41,618 nt of DNA from DATAMF01 sp964472565 (lineage in GTDB: Bacteria > Chloroflexota > Anaerolineae > Aggregatilineales > Aggregatilineaceae): contig CAYYNB010000038.1 of the NCBI GenBank assembly GCA_964472565.1, forward strand, positions 1-41,618, read 5' to 3'. The translations under genes were made by a program, and so were the position numbers. The notes beneath the pieces were generated by a model, which was not told the DNA's origin, searched no databases, and saw only the letters and a list, made by a program, of their open reading frames with translations. Positions 7,122 through 15,730 of the stretch are shown in pieces. The first letter of the stretch is position 1; every line of letters starts with the position of its first letter.

Positions 7122-8321
7122 ATGGCGTCGAATACTCCTGAGGTTGTACAAGCCTATAATCTGGTTAAAGCTGGAAAATGTAAACAGGCCGCAGAAATCC
7201 TCGAACCCTATCTGCTTCAGAATCAGGAGGATGTGAACGGGTGGTGGGTGATGGCGCATGCCGTTCAAGACCCCAATCTACAAATCACCTGCCTGGAAAA
7301 TGTGCTCACGCTCAACCCGCAGCACGAACGCGCCCGACGCAAACTGGAAAAACTTCAGGCAGCACCTGCCGAAAAAACGTTTAGCTGGGATCAGGTGCTG
7401 GGTGGGCAAAGCGGACCGGATGATCTGAAAGCCAAAGCGTCCTCACAAACAGCGTTTGATCCGATGGCGAATTACGGTTCGGCGGCGGATAACCCTTTTG
7501 CTGACCCGTTCAGCCCTATCACCGGCAATAATGATGTGTTCCCGCCGCGTACCAAAGGCGAGATTGTGGCCGCAGAAACACGCGACAACGGCAAACTGGT
7601 TAATGTGGCGCTGGCGGTGGTTGGGTTGCTGCTGATCGGGGCGTTTGTGCTGCTGGCGGTCCAGCAGGGCTGGCTGAATGTGGACAAGATCAAAGATATA
7701 CTTCCCAGCGACAACGAGCCGAGCCAACCGGGGGTGATCGACGGCGGGACGTATACGGTTGATATTGATGACAGTTGGGTTGTGGTCTGCGAAGATAATT
7801 ACGACGCGAAAACCTGTACGTTTGCCAGTGATGAGCAGTACAGCATTCATGATGATTTTGGCGGCGGCGAACTTGTGGGTGACAGCCTGCTGAACACATT
7901 TTATAAGCGGGTGTTCAAGGATGGACAGCGCCCGGAGATGGTGGTAACAGGCGTGGTGGGGGATTATCCGACCGACATCAGCTTCTATGAGTCGATTCGG
8001 GGCTACATTTACCAGATGGAAGCGCTGTATACGCAGTGGCCGGGAACCACGAATTATATTAAGGGGAACGACTACTGGCTGAAGTATGACAAAGAAAACC
8101 CCTATTTTGGCAACCTGCAAGTGTATATCTACAAAATTACGGGGGTGGATTTGCTACGCGACGAACTGCCGCAGCCGGGATATTTTGTCGTATGGGATAT
8201 TTATATTCCGCACGATAACCGGATTCTGGTCATGTCGATTTTTGCGTATGCGACAGACGGGCATTTTAAAATTCCAACCAACCAGATTCACCAGATGATC
8301 TTAGGGATCAAGTTTAATTAG
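7122..8321 (+). CDS. TPR-linker-TM-outer-domain protein, paralogue A
   Basis: Residues 1-80 are a TPR-like helical region (YNLVKAGKCKQAAEILEPYL, then a second repeat with VLTLNPQHERARRKLEKL) that should lie in the cytoplasm. A linker of about 80 residues contains DPMA and NPFADPF motifs. One transmembrane helix follows at about 160-181, and then a domain of about 215 residues predicted outside the membrane. That domain starts with strand-rich sequence (GTYTVDIDDSWVVVC) and includes two close cysteines. The next gene, 18 bases downstream, has the same layout, so this is a tandem duplication. I recognise no family for the outer domain. TPRs suggest a partner protein inside the cell. Confidence 0.7.
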   Translation: MASNTPEVVQAYNLVKAGKCKQAAEILEPYLLQNQEDVNGWWVMAHAVQDPNLQITCLENVLTLNPQHERARRKLEKLQAAPAEKTFSWDQVLGGQSGPDDLKAKASSQTAFDPMANYGSAADNPFADPFSPITGNNDVFPPRTKGEIVAAETRDNGKLVNVALAVVGLLLIGAFVLLAVQQGWLNVDKIKDILPSDNEPSQPGVIDGGTYTVDIDDSWVVVCEDNYDAKTCTFASDEQYSIHDDFGGGELVGDSLLNTFYKRVFKDGQRPEMVVTGVVGDYPTDISFYESIRGYIYQMEALYTQWPGTTNYIKGNDYWLKYDKENPYFGNLQVYIYKITGVDLLRDELPQPGYFVVWDIYIPHDNRILVMSIFAYATDGHFKIPTNQIHQMILGIKFN

Positions 8322-8339
8322 TCTTCAAAGGCGGGGGTT

Positions 8340-9641
8340 ATGTCTCAAGCGCCGGAACTGGTCGAAGCATATAAAATGATCAAGAGCGGCCAGCGCCAAG
8401 CCGCAGGCCAGATGCTCAAGAATTATCTCGCCACGCATCCGCGCGATGTGAATGCGTGGTGGCTGATGGCGCATGCCGTTGGCAAACAGGAGAATGTCGA
8501 GCGGTGTCTCGAAAGTATCCTCAAAATTGATCCGACCCACAGCAAAGCCCGCGAAAAACTGGAAAAGCTGCGGGGGGGAAGCACGATCCAGGTGGTGCAG
8601 CAGCAGGACCTGACACCGGGATTCACAATGAGTCCGCCGCCGTTCGATCCATTCGCGCAGGTGAATACGAGCGAGAAATTTGATCCGTTTGCGAATGTCA
8701 AAATGGAAGACGAGATTCCGGATCCATTTGCGGAACTCGGACAGCCTGGACAAGCCGCCGGATCAGGCAACCAACCGAACTGGGGACCAGGGCTGGCGTT
8801 TGTAAAAGAGACAGCGGGGAGTATGCCAACCGGCACGCTGCCGGGATCAAAACCACCCAAACCACGCGGACCAGCAGATAGTTTTCCCACAGCGAATGCA
8901 CCGGCAAAGAGTGGTTCGAATGTCGAGACCATGATCGGCATTGCGGTGATCAGCATCGCGCTGATTGTGGTCGTGGTGATGGGGCTGTGGCTGGCGAATG
9001 ATAAAGGGTGGCTGAGCCTGAAAAAAGATGCGAAGGGGAAAGTCGCCAAGCTCGAAACACTGAACGATCTTCAGTTCACGATGAAGTACCCGGATGGTTG
9101 GGATGCACGGTGCGATTTTGAACAAGGCGGCTACCGGGTGTGCGGCGTTGCCAACCATGAACTGTATAACGAGGTGGATTATTATTCGCGCGAGGGTGGA
9201 AACATCGGGGAACTGCTGGCCGAAGGGCTGTCGGGGATGTGGGGCGGCAGCGACGATCTGCCGGATACCGTCGTTTCGGTGATCGCGATGGACGTGCCAC
9301 AAAGTTCACCGTCGTATTACAGCAAGAGCCTGGCTAAAACAAAATGGGAATGGGCACAGAAAGGCTGGGATTTGTACGGGACGACAGATAACAGCACGTA
9401 TGAGGCCGAAGATATGACGGTAGATGGCATGGCGGCGCGCTATTATAAATATGTCAGCACGGATCGGGATTTTCCGAACGCGGCGTTTGATGTATATATT
9501 CCACGCGACAACGGCATGATGTTCTGGATGACGATTTCGGTGTATGGCGAGTTGGGCGACGAGATCACTGAGGCGACCATTGAAGAGATGATCGAGTCAG
9601 TTCATCTAAAGCCCGCCGAAGAATGGTCAAGTTCAAACTAA
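8340..9641 (+). CDS. TPR-linker-TM-outer-domain protein, paralogue B
   Basis: This 433-residue protein repeats the plan of its upstream neighbour: TPR-like helices at residues 5-78 (including WWLMAHAV, nearly the same in both), a long linker, a transmembrane helix at about 197-219, and an outer domain of about 210 residues. The linker has three spaced copies of one motif: FDPFAQV (102-108), FDPFANV (114-120) and PDPFAEL (127-133). The outer domain has two cysteines about a dozen residues apart near its start and ends with strands such as AFDVYIPRDNGMMFWMTISVYG, matching WDIYIPHDNRILVMSIFAYA in paralogue A. The two genes form one unit closed by a strong terminator. Function unknown. Confidence 0.7.
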   Translation: MSQAPELVEAYKMIKSGQRQAAGQMLKNYLATHPRDVNAWWLMAHAVGKQENVERCLESILKIDPTHSKAREKLEKLRGGSTIQVVQQQDLTPGFTMSPPPFDPFAQVNTSEKFDPFANVKMEDEIPDPFAELGQPGQAAGSGNQPNWGPGLAFVKETAGSMPTGTLPGSKPPKPRGPADSFPTANAPAKSGSNVETMIGIAVISIALIVVVVMGLWLANDKGWLSLKKDAKGKVAKLETLNDLQFTMKYPDGWDARCDFEQGGYRVCGVANHELYNEVDYYSREGGNIGELLAEGLSGMWGGSDDLPDTVVSVIAMDVPQSSPSYYSKSLAKTKWEWAQKGWDLYGTTDNSTYEAEDMTVDGMAARYYKYVSTDRDFPNAAFDVYIPRDNGMMFWMTISVYGELGDEITEATIEEMIESVHLKPAEEWSSSN

Positions 9642-9647
9642 CTTTTC

Positions 9648-9686
9648 AAAATCCGGTAGATGGTTGATCTACCGGATTTTTTATTA
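9648..9686 (+). terminator. Rho-independent terminator of the TPR gene pair
   Basis: A perfect 14-bp stem (9648-9661 with 9667-9680) closes a GGTTG loop. T residues continue after the stem (9678-9682, then TATT). It begins seven bases after the stop codon. Confidence 0.9.
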
Positions 9687-9832
9687 TGCAAGAGCTATTA
9701 TTAGTCATATTAATTTTGTAAAGAGAGATTGAACACCCCCGCCCCCCCTTTACGACCTCTTTTGGGGTGGTTTGAGGGAGAAATGGGGCTGGAATGGGGT
9801 GAGATCCTGGCAAGAAGTCGTTTTTTCTGTCA

Positions 9833-9869
9833 TTTTCACGACGCGAAAATGCATTTCGCGTCGTGAGAA
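9833..9869. repeat. Long inverted repeat, unexplained hairpin
   Basis: A perfect 13-bp stem (9836-9848 with 9854-9866) extends outward to 16 bp with one G-U pair. The loop is ATGCA. The arms have the core CACGACGCGAAA. Neither strand shows the T run of a terminator: the minus strand continues into an A-rich stretch. It could be a protein-binding site, a transcript end-protecting hairpin or part of a dispersed repeat. Confidence 0.6.
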
Positions 9870-9905
9870 AGCCGGGTGTTATTGGTAAAGGGCGAGCATT
9901 ACAGA

Positions 9906-9976
9906 TAAGGCTGCACCACTATTTTCTTTACCCCATCCCACAGGATGTGGGGAATTATTTTCTTGGATCGGCCTAA
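9906..9976 (+). repeat. MITE-like dispersed repeat, copy 1
   Basis: This 71-bp element shares its left part (TAAGGCT, then the 16-bp ATTTTCTTTACCCCAT) and its last 28 bp (9949-9976) with a second element at 19623-19721 in the same orientation. The ends form imperfect inverted repeats: TAAGGCTGCACCA on the left and TTAGGCCGATCCA on the opposite strand at the right. It has no coding capacity. The layout resembles a small non-autonomous mobile element, but no target duplication is obvious. Confidence 0.6.
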
Positions 9977-10069
9977 CAACAGAATAGCACAGATGTTCAG
10001 ATTTGTCATCACCATTGAGATACTAACTTGGATGGTGAACTCGGATGGTTAATAATCGGGGGATTACAA

Positions 10070-10100
10070 GTGGGGGCGGGCCACAAGAACCTGCCCCCAC
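10070..10100 (-). terminator. Probable terminator of the pilin gene
   Basis: An 11-bp GC-rich stem (10070-10080 with 10090-10100, one G-U pair) closes a 9-base loop and begins 14 bases beyond the pilin stop codon. The T tract on the minus strand is poor (TTGTAAT), so termination may be inefficient. Confidence 0.55.
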
Positions 10101-10114
10101 CCACCACGAACGGC

Positions 10115-10261
10115 CTAGAGATGCTCAACAATGTTGGAGAAGATATTCCCAATGGCCGGACCAAGCAGGGCTAAAATGATAATGACGACGACGGCAACGA
10201 GGACGAGAATAAGCGCGTACTCTACAAGGCCCTGGCCTTCCTGACGAGGTTGGTACAACAT
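10115..10261 (-). CDS. Flp-family type IVb pilin
   Basis: This 48-residue gene encodes a small Flp pilin, the subunit of thin adhesive pili assembled by Tad machinery. The sequence begins MLYQPRQEGQGLVEYALILV. The basic leader, the glycine run before the helix and the conserved Glu and Tyr of GLVEYALIL match the class. Prepilin peptidase would cut after a glycine near residues 9-11. A single hydrophobic helix follows (about residues 15-35), then IGNIFSNIVEHL. AGGAG lies six bases before the ATG, and a promoter and terminator flank it. No tad assembly genes are in the window, so the machinery must lie elsewhere. Confidence 0.9.
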   Translation of the reverse strand: MLYQPRQEGQGLVEYALILVLVAVVVIIILALLGPAIGNIFSNIVEHL

Positions 10262-10296
10262 GTGTTTGCTCCTAATAAGACTAAAAACCTGCACTA

Positions 10297-10325
10297 ACTA
10301 TACGCCTCAAACATTAAGATAACAA
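10297..10325 (-). promoter_or_regulatory. Promoter of the Flp pilin gene
   Basis: On the minus strand TTGTTA (10325-10320) and TATAGT (10302-10297) are spaced exactly 17 bp. The start of transcription would be near 10290, giving a leader of about 28 bases with AGGAG before the ATG. Confidence 0.65.
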
Positions 10326-10408
10326 GTAGTTGGGGTCGGGAAATTCATTTTTTCACAAAACTTTCACATTACAGGCGCGCCACTATGTTCTTCCCCCTTT
10401 ATGGACAC

Positions 10409-10430
10409 GGGGCAGGGCAAGCCCTGCCCC
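10409..10430. repeat. Near-perfect 22-bp palindrome
   Basis: GGGGCAGGGC (10409-10418) and its exact complement (10421-10430) are separated by AA. It lies in non-coding DNA, a typical place for dispersed REP-like repeats. Only one copy is in this window, so its repeat nature is inferred. Confidence 0.45.
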
Positions 10431-10504
10431 TACGAATGGCGTGGCGTGAGCAGGGTGACAAGCGTGGGGCGGACTGCGATACGCCCTTTGCGGCTTGAAC
10501 CTCA

Positions 10505-10534
10505 CCCCCTCTCCAAATGAGCTGGAAGAGGGGG
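10505..10534. repeat. GC-rich imperfect palindrome
   Basis: CCCCCTCTCCA pairs with TGGAAGAGGGGG with one bulged A, across a short AT-containing loop. There is no T tract. A similar C-rich/G-rich palindrome sits inside the second MITE-like repeat at 19636-19656, which suggests a dispersed class of palindromes. The support is moderate. Confidence 0.35.
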
Positions 10535-10606
10535 AAGTTGGGCAAAAATTGAAGGCGGTAGCTACGACATCGATCCGGCCTTAACGCCGGTCAGACAAAT
10601 GGAAGT

Positions 10607-13600
10607 TCAGCGTTCGGCGTTGAGGGGCAGATACAGCGTAAAGGTACTGCCCTCCCCTAACACGCTATGCACATCAATGCGCCCCTGATGGAGATCGACG
10701 ATCTCCTTCGTGATGGACAGCCCCAGGCCTGTCCCCGGAGCGGTGCGCGACGCAAGATCGGCGCGGAAGAAGCGATCAAAAATGTGGGGCAGATCGTCGG
10801 CAGAGATACCGATGCCGGTATCATGGATGGACAGACAGAGATAACCATCCTGCTGCTGGACGGTAAGCGTAATCCGGCCTCCGTTGGGGGTGTATTTGAT
10901 GGCATTGGTGAGCAGATTGGACACCACCCGCTGCACACGCGATGAGTCGGCGCGAATCTGAACCGGCTCGGTGAGGCCCACCGTGTCGAGCGTCTGATGC
11001 TTTTCCTGCCGCATGGCGTCGAGTGAGGTAATGACACCCTGGCACAGATCGGAGAAGTTGAACCACTGGAACACCAGCACAGACCGTTTGGCATCAAAAC
11101 GCGACAGTTCGAGGATGTCTTCGATCAGTTCATGCAAAATATGAGTTTGCTGCTGAATATCGCCCAACATATCCAGCCGCTCGGCTTCTTCAAAGCGCTG
11201 GTAGTACTTGAGCAGCGTGCCAACCTGAAGCATGATGCTGGCAAGCGGGGTACGCAGCTCGTGCGAGACGGTGGACACAAAACGGCCCTTGAGTTCATCC
11301 AGTTCGCGGTAGTAGGTCACATCATGCAGGGCAAGCACGGTGCCGAGCACCGCACCACTCGAATCGTGGATATGGGAGGCGTGCAACTGGATCGCACGGC
11401 GCGGAATGCGGCGGTAGACCGCACACTGTGAAACGGCGTAGTCGCTGGAATCGGTAGTTAACCAGCACGGCCAGCCTAATTCGGTGTGATTGATAGGGCA
11501 TTCCGCCTGATCACATTGATCGACGATGCTGGGAGAGCCGAAAATGAGCGATTGAGACGGCAGATAAAACTCGATATGTTCGCGCGGTTCGGCCATCAGC
11601 GGTTGGAGCCAGACCCACAAGCGGCGGGCGACTTCGGTAAAACCGCCAAAATCGGGGGGATAAAAACTGAACAGCGCTTCCGCCGCCGGATTGTTCAAAA
11701 TAAGATTGGCATGTTGATCGAAAACGAGCAGGCCCTCGGTGATACTTTGCAGGATGGTGCGAATCTGGGCTTCACCACGCACGGCCTCAGCATAAAGCTG
11801 CGCGTTGGCAAGGGAGACACCGATCTGACGCCCGATAATATCGAGCAGGCGCAGTTCATCACCGCGCCACGTGCGCGGCTGATCCTGCACGAGGATAAAG
11901 ACGCCCTGGACCTGCCCCTGCCGCCAGATGGGCACGCTTAACACCGACGCGAGGTCGGGAGTACGCTCAAAATTATTGATCAGCGAAATCGGCGTTGAAC
12001 TGGTGTGAATCAGCGCGGTGAGATGCAGCAGTTTTTCGGGCAGAATGCCAAGATGCGCCACAAGATCGAGAACATTCATGTTCAGCAAATAGATGGCCCC
12101 GCCAGTCACGTTGAGCATTTCAATGGTGATGCGCAAAACGCCGCTGAGCATCTGATCGACGTTCAGCGAACTGCTGAGGGTTTCGGCAACGGCATTCCGC
12201 ACACTGAGGTCAATGGTCCGTTCGACCACGCGCTGTTCCAGTTCATCGGTATAACGGCGAACTTCGATATACAGGCGGCGGTTTTCGACAGCCGCCGCCG
12301 CACGATCGGCAAAGGCGGAGAGAATGCGCTGATCCTGCGAATCGAAGGGGGCCTGGCCTACGAGGTCGAGCACCCCCAACACACCGGATGCGGTCGTGAG
12401 CGGCACCACCAGATGAAAATCGGAGCGGGCGGCTTTGGTTTGAAGCGCCTGATCGATCAGACTGTCGTCACGCGGGGCGAGGGGATCATATCCGCCCGCG
12501 AACCCAATACACGTAAGGCGGTCTTCTTCGAGCAGCAGCACCCCACACTGCACCGGTTTGATGTCACGAACTACCGCAGCGGCAATATACTGGCCCAGTT
12601 CGGATAGATCGGTGGACAGCGGCATGAGGGCAAACAAACCGGATACCGCGCCGTAGAGCATCTTTAGCTCGGACAGGGAGTGCATTAATTCGTCATATAA
12701 CTGCGCGTTGCGGAGCGCTGTTCCAGCCTGGTTCACAAAAGCAACCAGGCGTTCCATATCCGCTACAGTAAAGGTGTTGGGCTGGCTGCTATCGAGATTG
12801 AGCAGACCGATAACACGCCCCTCAATCTCAATCGGGGCGCAGACGTGCGAACGAATCCAGCGATTTTCGGGGTAGGAAGTCCATGATGGCTCAAGCAGGG
12901 TATCGGGAACCAACAGCGGATGTCCCGTTTTGATGACTTCAGCCGTCAGGGCGCGATCTGCGACATGGAAACGGACCGAACGAGTCCAGTCCTGTGTGCC
13001 ATAAGCCTCGTAACCATGTGCGCCCGCGACATAGAGATTCTCGGTTTGATCGAGGATCATAATGTTGGCGGCGGTGTGGGGCACCACGCGGCCAATATTG
13101 GCCAGGATATGGCGCAGCACCTCATCCAGATCGAGGCTGCTGTTGATCACAGCGGCGGTGTCGCGCAGGGCATCGGACAGGTTACGCTGGGCGCGTTCGG
13201 CGGTGAATAATCGGGCGTTTTTGAGGGCACTGGCGGCCTGATTCGCAAAGGCTTGCAGCCGTTCCGCGTCACGCGGCTGGAAGGCGTTGGGGCGTTCGCT
13301 GTCGAGGTTGATGATCCCAATGATCTCGCCATCGACTGAAATCGCCACCGCCAGATTAGACCGAATCCATTCTGTTTCGGGATAGTGAGTCCAGTAATCG
13401 GCCTGGCGGGTATCGGTCACAATCCGCGGATGGCCGGTGTCCAGGATTTGCTTCACGAGAGAGCGATCTTCAATCGAGAACGCCTGATTCCGGCTCCAGT
13501 CGGCGGTGCCATACGCTTCGTAACCGCGCGCGCCGGCAATCCGCGCTTTACCGTCGATGATCCGCATGATGTTGGCGGCATCGTGCGGAACAACCCGTTC

Positions 13601-15730
13601 AATACTGGTGAGCATGTGATCTAAAATTTCTTCGAGATCCAGCGTACTGTTGAGGGCAGCAGCGGTAGACCGCAGGGCATCGGAAAAAGCGCGTTCTTCC
13701 TGTTCGGCGGCAAACAGACGCGCGTTCTGGATGGCGATGGCGGCCTGATTGGACAGCAGACTAAGCAGGCGGACATCGTTTTCGGAGAAGGAGCGCCCGG
13801 TGGACTGGTTCGCACTGACGTTAAGCACGCCCAAGAACTGATCCTGCCACTGGATAGGCACGCCCATCACGCAGATTTCGGGCGACAGCACCTCATCCAG
13901 AATAGTGCAACGCCCTTCCCAGGCGCGGTAGTTCGGCACGATCATCGGCTGGTTTTGTTCCCAAACCTGGCCGGACAAGCCCTCTCCCCGGCGCAGCTCA
14001 TAGCCGATGGGGAAAGTGGCCTCCCCCATACGCACAACCCATTCGAGCACCTCGCGTTCAGGCCGGTAGAGGTACACGCCGCCCGCTTCGGCATTAAACA
14101 GCCGAAAGGCACTTGCGGTCAGCGTATGCAGCAGGGTGTTCAGGTCGAGTTGGGCGGTGACATCCAGCGTGGCCTGACGCAGCGCTTCGAGTTCGGCGGC
14201 ATAGCGCTGGATTTCGTTGTAGAGTTGGGCGTTGCGAATCGCAACAGCGGCCTGATCGGCAAAGGCGCGCAGCAGTTCAGCATGGCGATCACTGTAATAA
14301 CCAGGCAACACGCTGTCGATATTGAGGATGCCGATCACCTGCGAATCGGCAATGATAGGCGCGCCGACATGGGAGCGAATCCAACGCGTTTCGGGGATGT
14401 CTTCCCACAGTGGATGGCGCTGGGTGTCGGTAATAACCAACGGTAGTTTGGTGCGCACGATGCGCTGCAAGCAGGGCGAGGCATTCACATCCTGGCGAAG
14501 ATGGCCGATGGGCTTACCGCTGGATTGATCGGCATACCCCTGGCTGCTGCCCACGCGAGCCGTACCGTCCGCCACCAACATGATGGCGGCGGCATCGTAA
14601 CGCACAACGCCTTCGAGACTGGTGAGGATCAACTCTAACACCTGAGGGAGATTCAAGGTGCTGCTCACGACGGCAGATGTGTCACGCAGGGCTTCGGCCA
14701 GGACACGCTGCTCATGTTCGGCGGCTTCGCTCCGCTGGCGGGCGATGGCAGCACCCAGTGCCCCGGCGACGCTGCGCAGCGCTTCAATTTCGGCGTTCAA
14801 CCATTCGCGCTCATGCGTACATTCGTCAAATCCGAGAAAGCCCCAGAAGTAATCACCACTGTAGATGGGCACCGTGATAAGCGAGAGAATCCCCTGCGGT
14901 TCAAGCAGGGCACGTTCATGGGGCGGGAAATCGCGAACCAGACCGTACAACGGGCGGTGTTCAAGGAAATGATCCAACCAGCGGCCAGCTCCCCCTTCAC
15001 GATAGGGGAAAGAATGCATCGCGAGGTTGTAAACATGAACCGTGCGATCATCGGCAATCCATTCATAAATCAGGCTGGTGCCTAATACGTCGTGAACATC
15101 CAGATGATTTTCGAAAATATAGGCGCGGCTGACCTGGGCGGCCTCACCCAACCGCAGCAGAATATCGGGCAAAGCCGCCGCCGGATCGGGCGAGGTGAGC
15201 AACTGTTCGCTGCTGTAGGCCAGCACTGCTAAGATCGCATCGCGACGATGCAAGGCTTCTTCGATCTGTTTTTTCTCCGTGATGTCTTCGTAGAGGCCGA
15301 GCACGCCGATCACCTCACCCACCGAATTCAACAGGGGGACTTTGCTGCTGCGCAGCCTGCGGATTGCACCATGACTATCGATGCGCGTCTCTTCATAGTT
15401 GAGAAGCGCCACACCGCTTTGAATGACAGTCTGATCGTCGGTGCGGTAGCGGTGGGCCTGGTCCGGAACGTTATAGTCGAAATCGTTCTTGCCAATGAGT
15501 TCACTTTCGGACTGATAGCGCGTGGCACTCAAAAAGAGCTGGTTGGCACCGAGATAGACGGAGTTCCGATCTTTCCAGAAGATAGCCAGCGGCACATTAT
15601 CCATCACCAGGCGGAGCATCTGCTGCGACTGGCGCAGTTCATCAGCGGCAATTTTGCTCTGGGTAATATCGCGGACAATGCTCAATACTTCGTCCGGCCC
15701 GTTCACCACGATCCGCGCCTCGAAGTGATG
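10607..15730 (-). CDS. Giant hybrid sensor histidine kinase, C-terminal part (PAS, seven GAF, PAS, HisKA, HATPase)
   Basis: This is the downstream part of one gene broken by the assembly gap; the frame enters open from the gap. Numbering by the merged protein of 2921 residues, it has a PAS domain (about 1246-1366), seven GAF-like domains in series (about 1376-2546), a last PAS (about 2561-2686), the HisKA dimerisation domain with phospho-acceptor His2704 in VSHELRTP (codon 11263-11261), and a complete HATPase domain (about 2811-2918). The ATPase boxes are all present: NLLTNAIKYTP, DTGIGI, DRFFRAD, GTGLGLSI. It should autophosphorylate and signal to a response regulator not found nearby. No receiver domain is attached. 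The GTG at 15709 lies inside a PAS domain and is not a start. Confidence 0.9.
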   Translation of the reverse strand, partial: HHFEARIVVNGPDEVLSIVRDITQSKIAADELRQSQQMLRLVMDNVPLAIFWKDRNSVYLGANQLFLSATRYQSESELIGKNDFDYNVPDQAHRYRTDDQTVIQSGVALLNYEETRIDSHGAIRRLRSSKVPLLNSVGEVIGVLGLYEDITEKKQIEEALHRRDAILAVLAYSSEQLLTSPDPAAALPDILLRLGEAAQVSRAYIFENHLDVHDVLGTSLIYEWIADDRTVHVYNLAMHSFPYREGGAGRWLDHFLEHRPLYGLVRDFPPHERALLEPQGILSLITVPIYSGDYFWGFLGFDECTHEREWLNAEIEALRSVAGALGAAIARQRSEAAEHEQRVLAEALRDTSAVVSSTLNLPQVLELILTSLEGVVRYDAAAIMLVADGTARVGSSQGYADQSSGKPIGHLRQDVNASPCLQRIVRTKLPLVITDTQRHPLWEDIPETRWIRSHVGAPIIADSQVIGILNIDSVLPGYYSDRHAELLRAFADQAAVAIRNAQLYNEIQRYAAELEALRQATLDVTAQLDLNTLLHTLTASAFRLFNAEAGGVYLYRPEREVLEWVVRMGEATFPIGYELRRGEGLSGQVWEQNQPMIVPNYRAWEGRCTILDEVLSPEICVMGVPIQWQDQFLGVLNVSANQSTGRSFSENDVRLLSLLSNQAAIAIQNARLFAAEQEERAFSDALRSTAAALNSTLDLEEILDHMLTSIERVVPHDAANIMRIIDGKARIAGARGYEAYGTADWSRNQAFSIEDRSLVKQILDTGHPRIVTDTRQADYWTHYPETEWIRSNLAVAISVDGEIIGIINLDSERPNAFQPRDAERLQAFANQAASALKNARLFTAERAQRNLSDALRDTAAVINSSLDLDEVLRHILANIGRVVPHTAANIMILDQTENLYVAGAHGYEAYGTQDWTRSVRFHVADRALTAEVIKTGHPLLVPDTLLEPSWTSYPENRWIRSHVCAPIEIEGRVIGLLNLDSSQPNTFTVADMERLVAFVNQAGTALRNAQLYDELMHSLSELKMLYGAVSGLFALMPLSTDLSELGQYIAAAVVRDIKPVQCGVLLLEEDRLTCIGFAGGYDPLAPRDDSLIDQALQTKAARSDFHLVVPLTTASGVLGVLDLVGQAPFDSQDQRILSAFADRAAAAVENRRLYIEVRRYTDELEQRVVERTIDLSVRNAVAETLSSSLNVDQMLSGVLRITIEMLNVTGGAIYLLNMNVLDLVAHLGILPEKLLHLTALIHTSSTPISLINNFERTPDLASVLSVPIWRQGQVQGVFILVQDQPRTWRGDELRLLDIIGRQIGVSLANAQLYAEAVRGEAQIRTILQSITEGLLVFDQHANLILNNPAAEALFSFYPPDFGGFTEVARRLWVWLQPLMAEPREHIEFYLPSQSLIFGSPSIVDQCDQAECPINHTELGWPCWLTTDSSDYAVSQCAVYRRIPRRAIQLHASHIHDSSGAVLGTVLALHDVTYYRELDELKGRFVSTVSHELRTPLASIMLQVGTLLKYYQRFEEAERLDMLGDIQQQTHILHELIEDILELSRFDAKRSVLVFQWFNFSDLCQGVITSLDAMRQEKHQTLDTVGLTEPVQIRADSSRVQRVVSNLLTNAIKYTPNGGRITLTVQQQDGYLCLSIHDTGIGISADDLPHIFDRFFRADLASRTAPGTGLGLSITKEIVDLHQGRIDVHSVLGEGSTFTLYLPLNAER

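Larger units (their letters stand above)
9687..10114. other. Intergenic region with hairpins and a dispersed repeat
   Basis: No reading frame here looks like a gene. It holds a strong hairpin (9833-9869), one copy of a MITE-like repeat (9906-9976) and the terminator of the pilin gene (10070-10100). Apart from runs of C or G near 9736-9800, I see nothing notable in 9690-9830 or 9977-10069. Confidence 0.5.
10262..10606. other. Intergenic region between the pilin and the sensor kinase
   Basis: Besides the pilin promoter, this stretch contains two palindromic GC-rich repeats (10409-10430 and about 10505-10534). No gene is visible. A short inverted repeat AACGCCG/CGGCGTT (10582-10588 and 10615-10621) overlaps the end of the kinase gene and is too weak to call a terminator. 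Confidence 0.4.

Noticed and set aside
8640..8740. Eukaryote-like NPF/DPF endocytic motifs
   Set aside because: The resemblance is superficial. No EH or clathrin-type partner is expected in a bacterium, so I keep only the repeat observation.
9687..10606. CRISPR array
   Set aside because: The region has palindromes but no regular spacing of a repeated unit.
15703..15709. Start of a separate protein at the GTG in the MVNGPDEVL segment
   Set aside because: It lies inside a PAS domain repeated upstream. It has no ribosome binding site, and the gap-merged frame runs straight through it.
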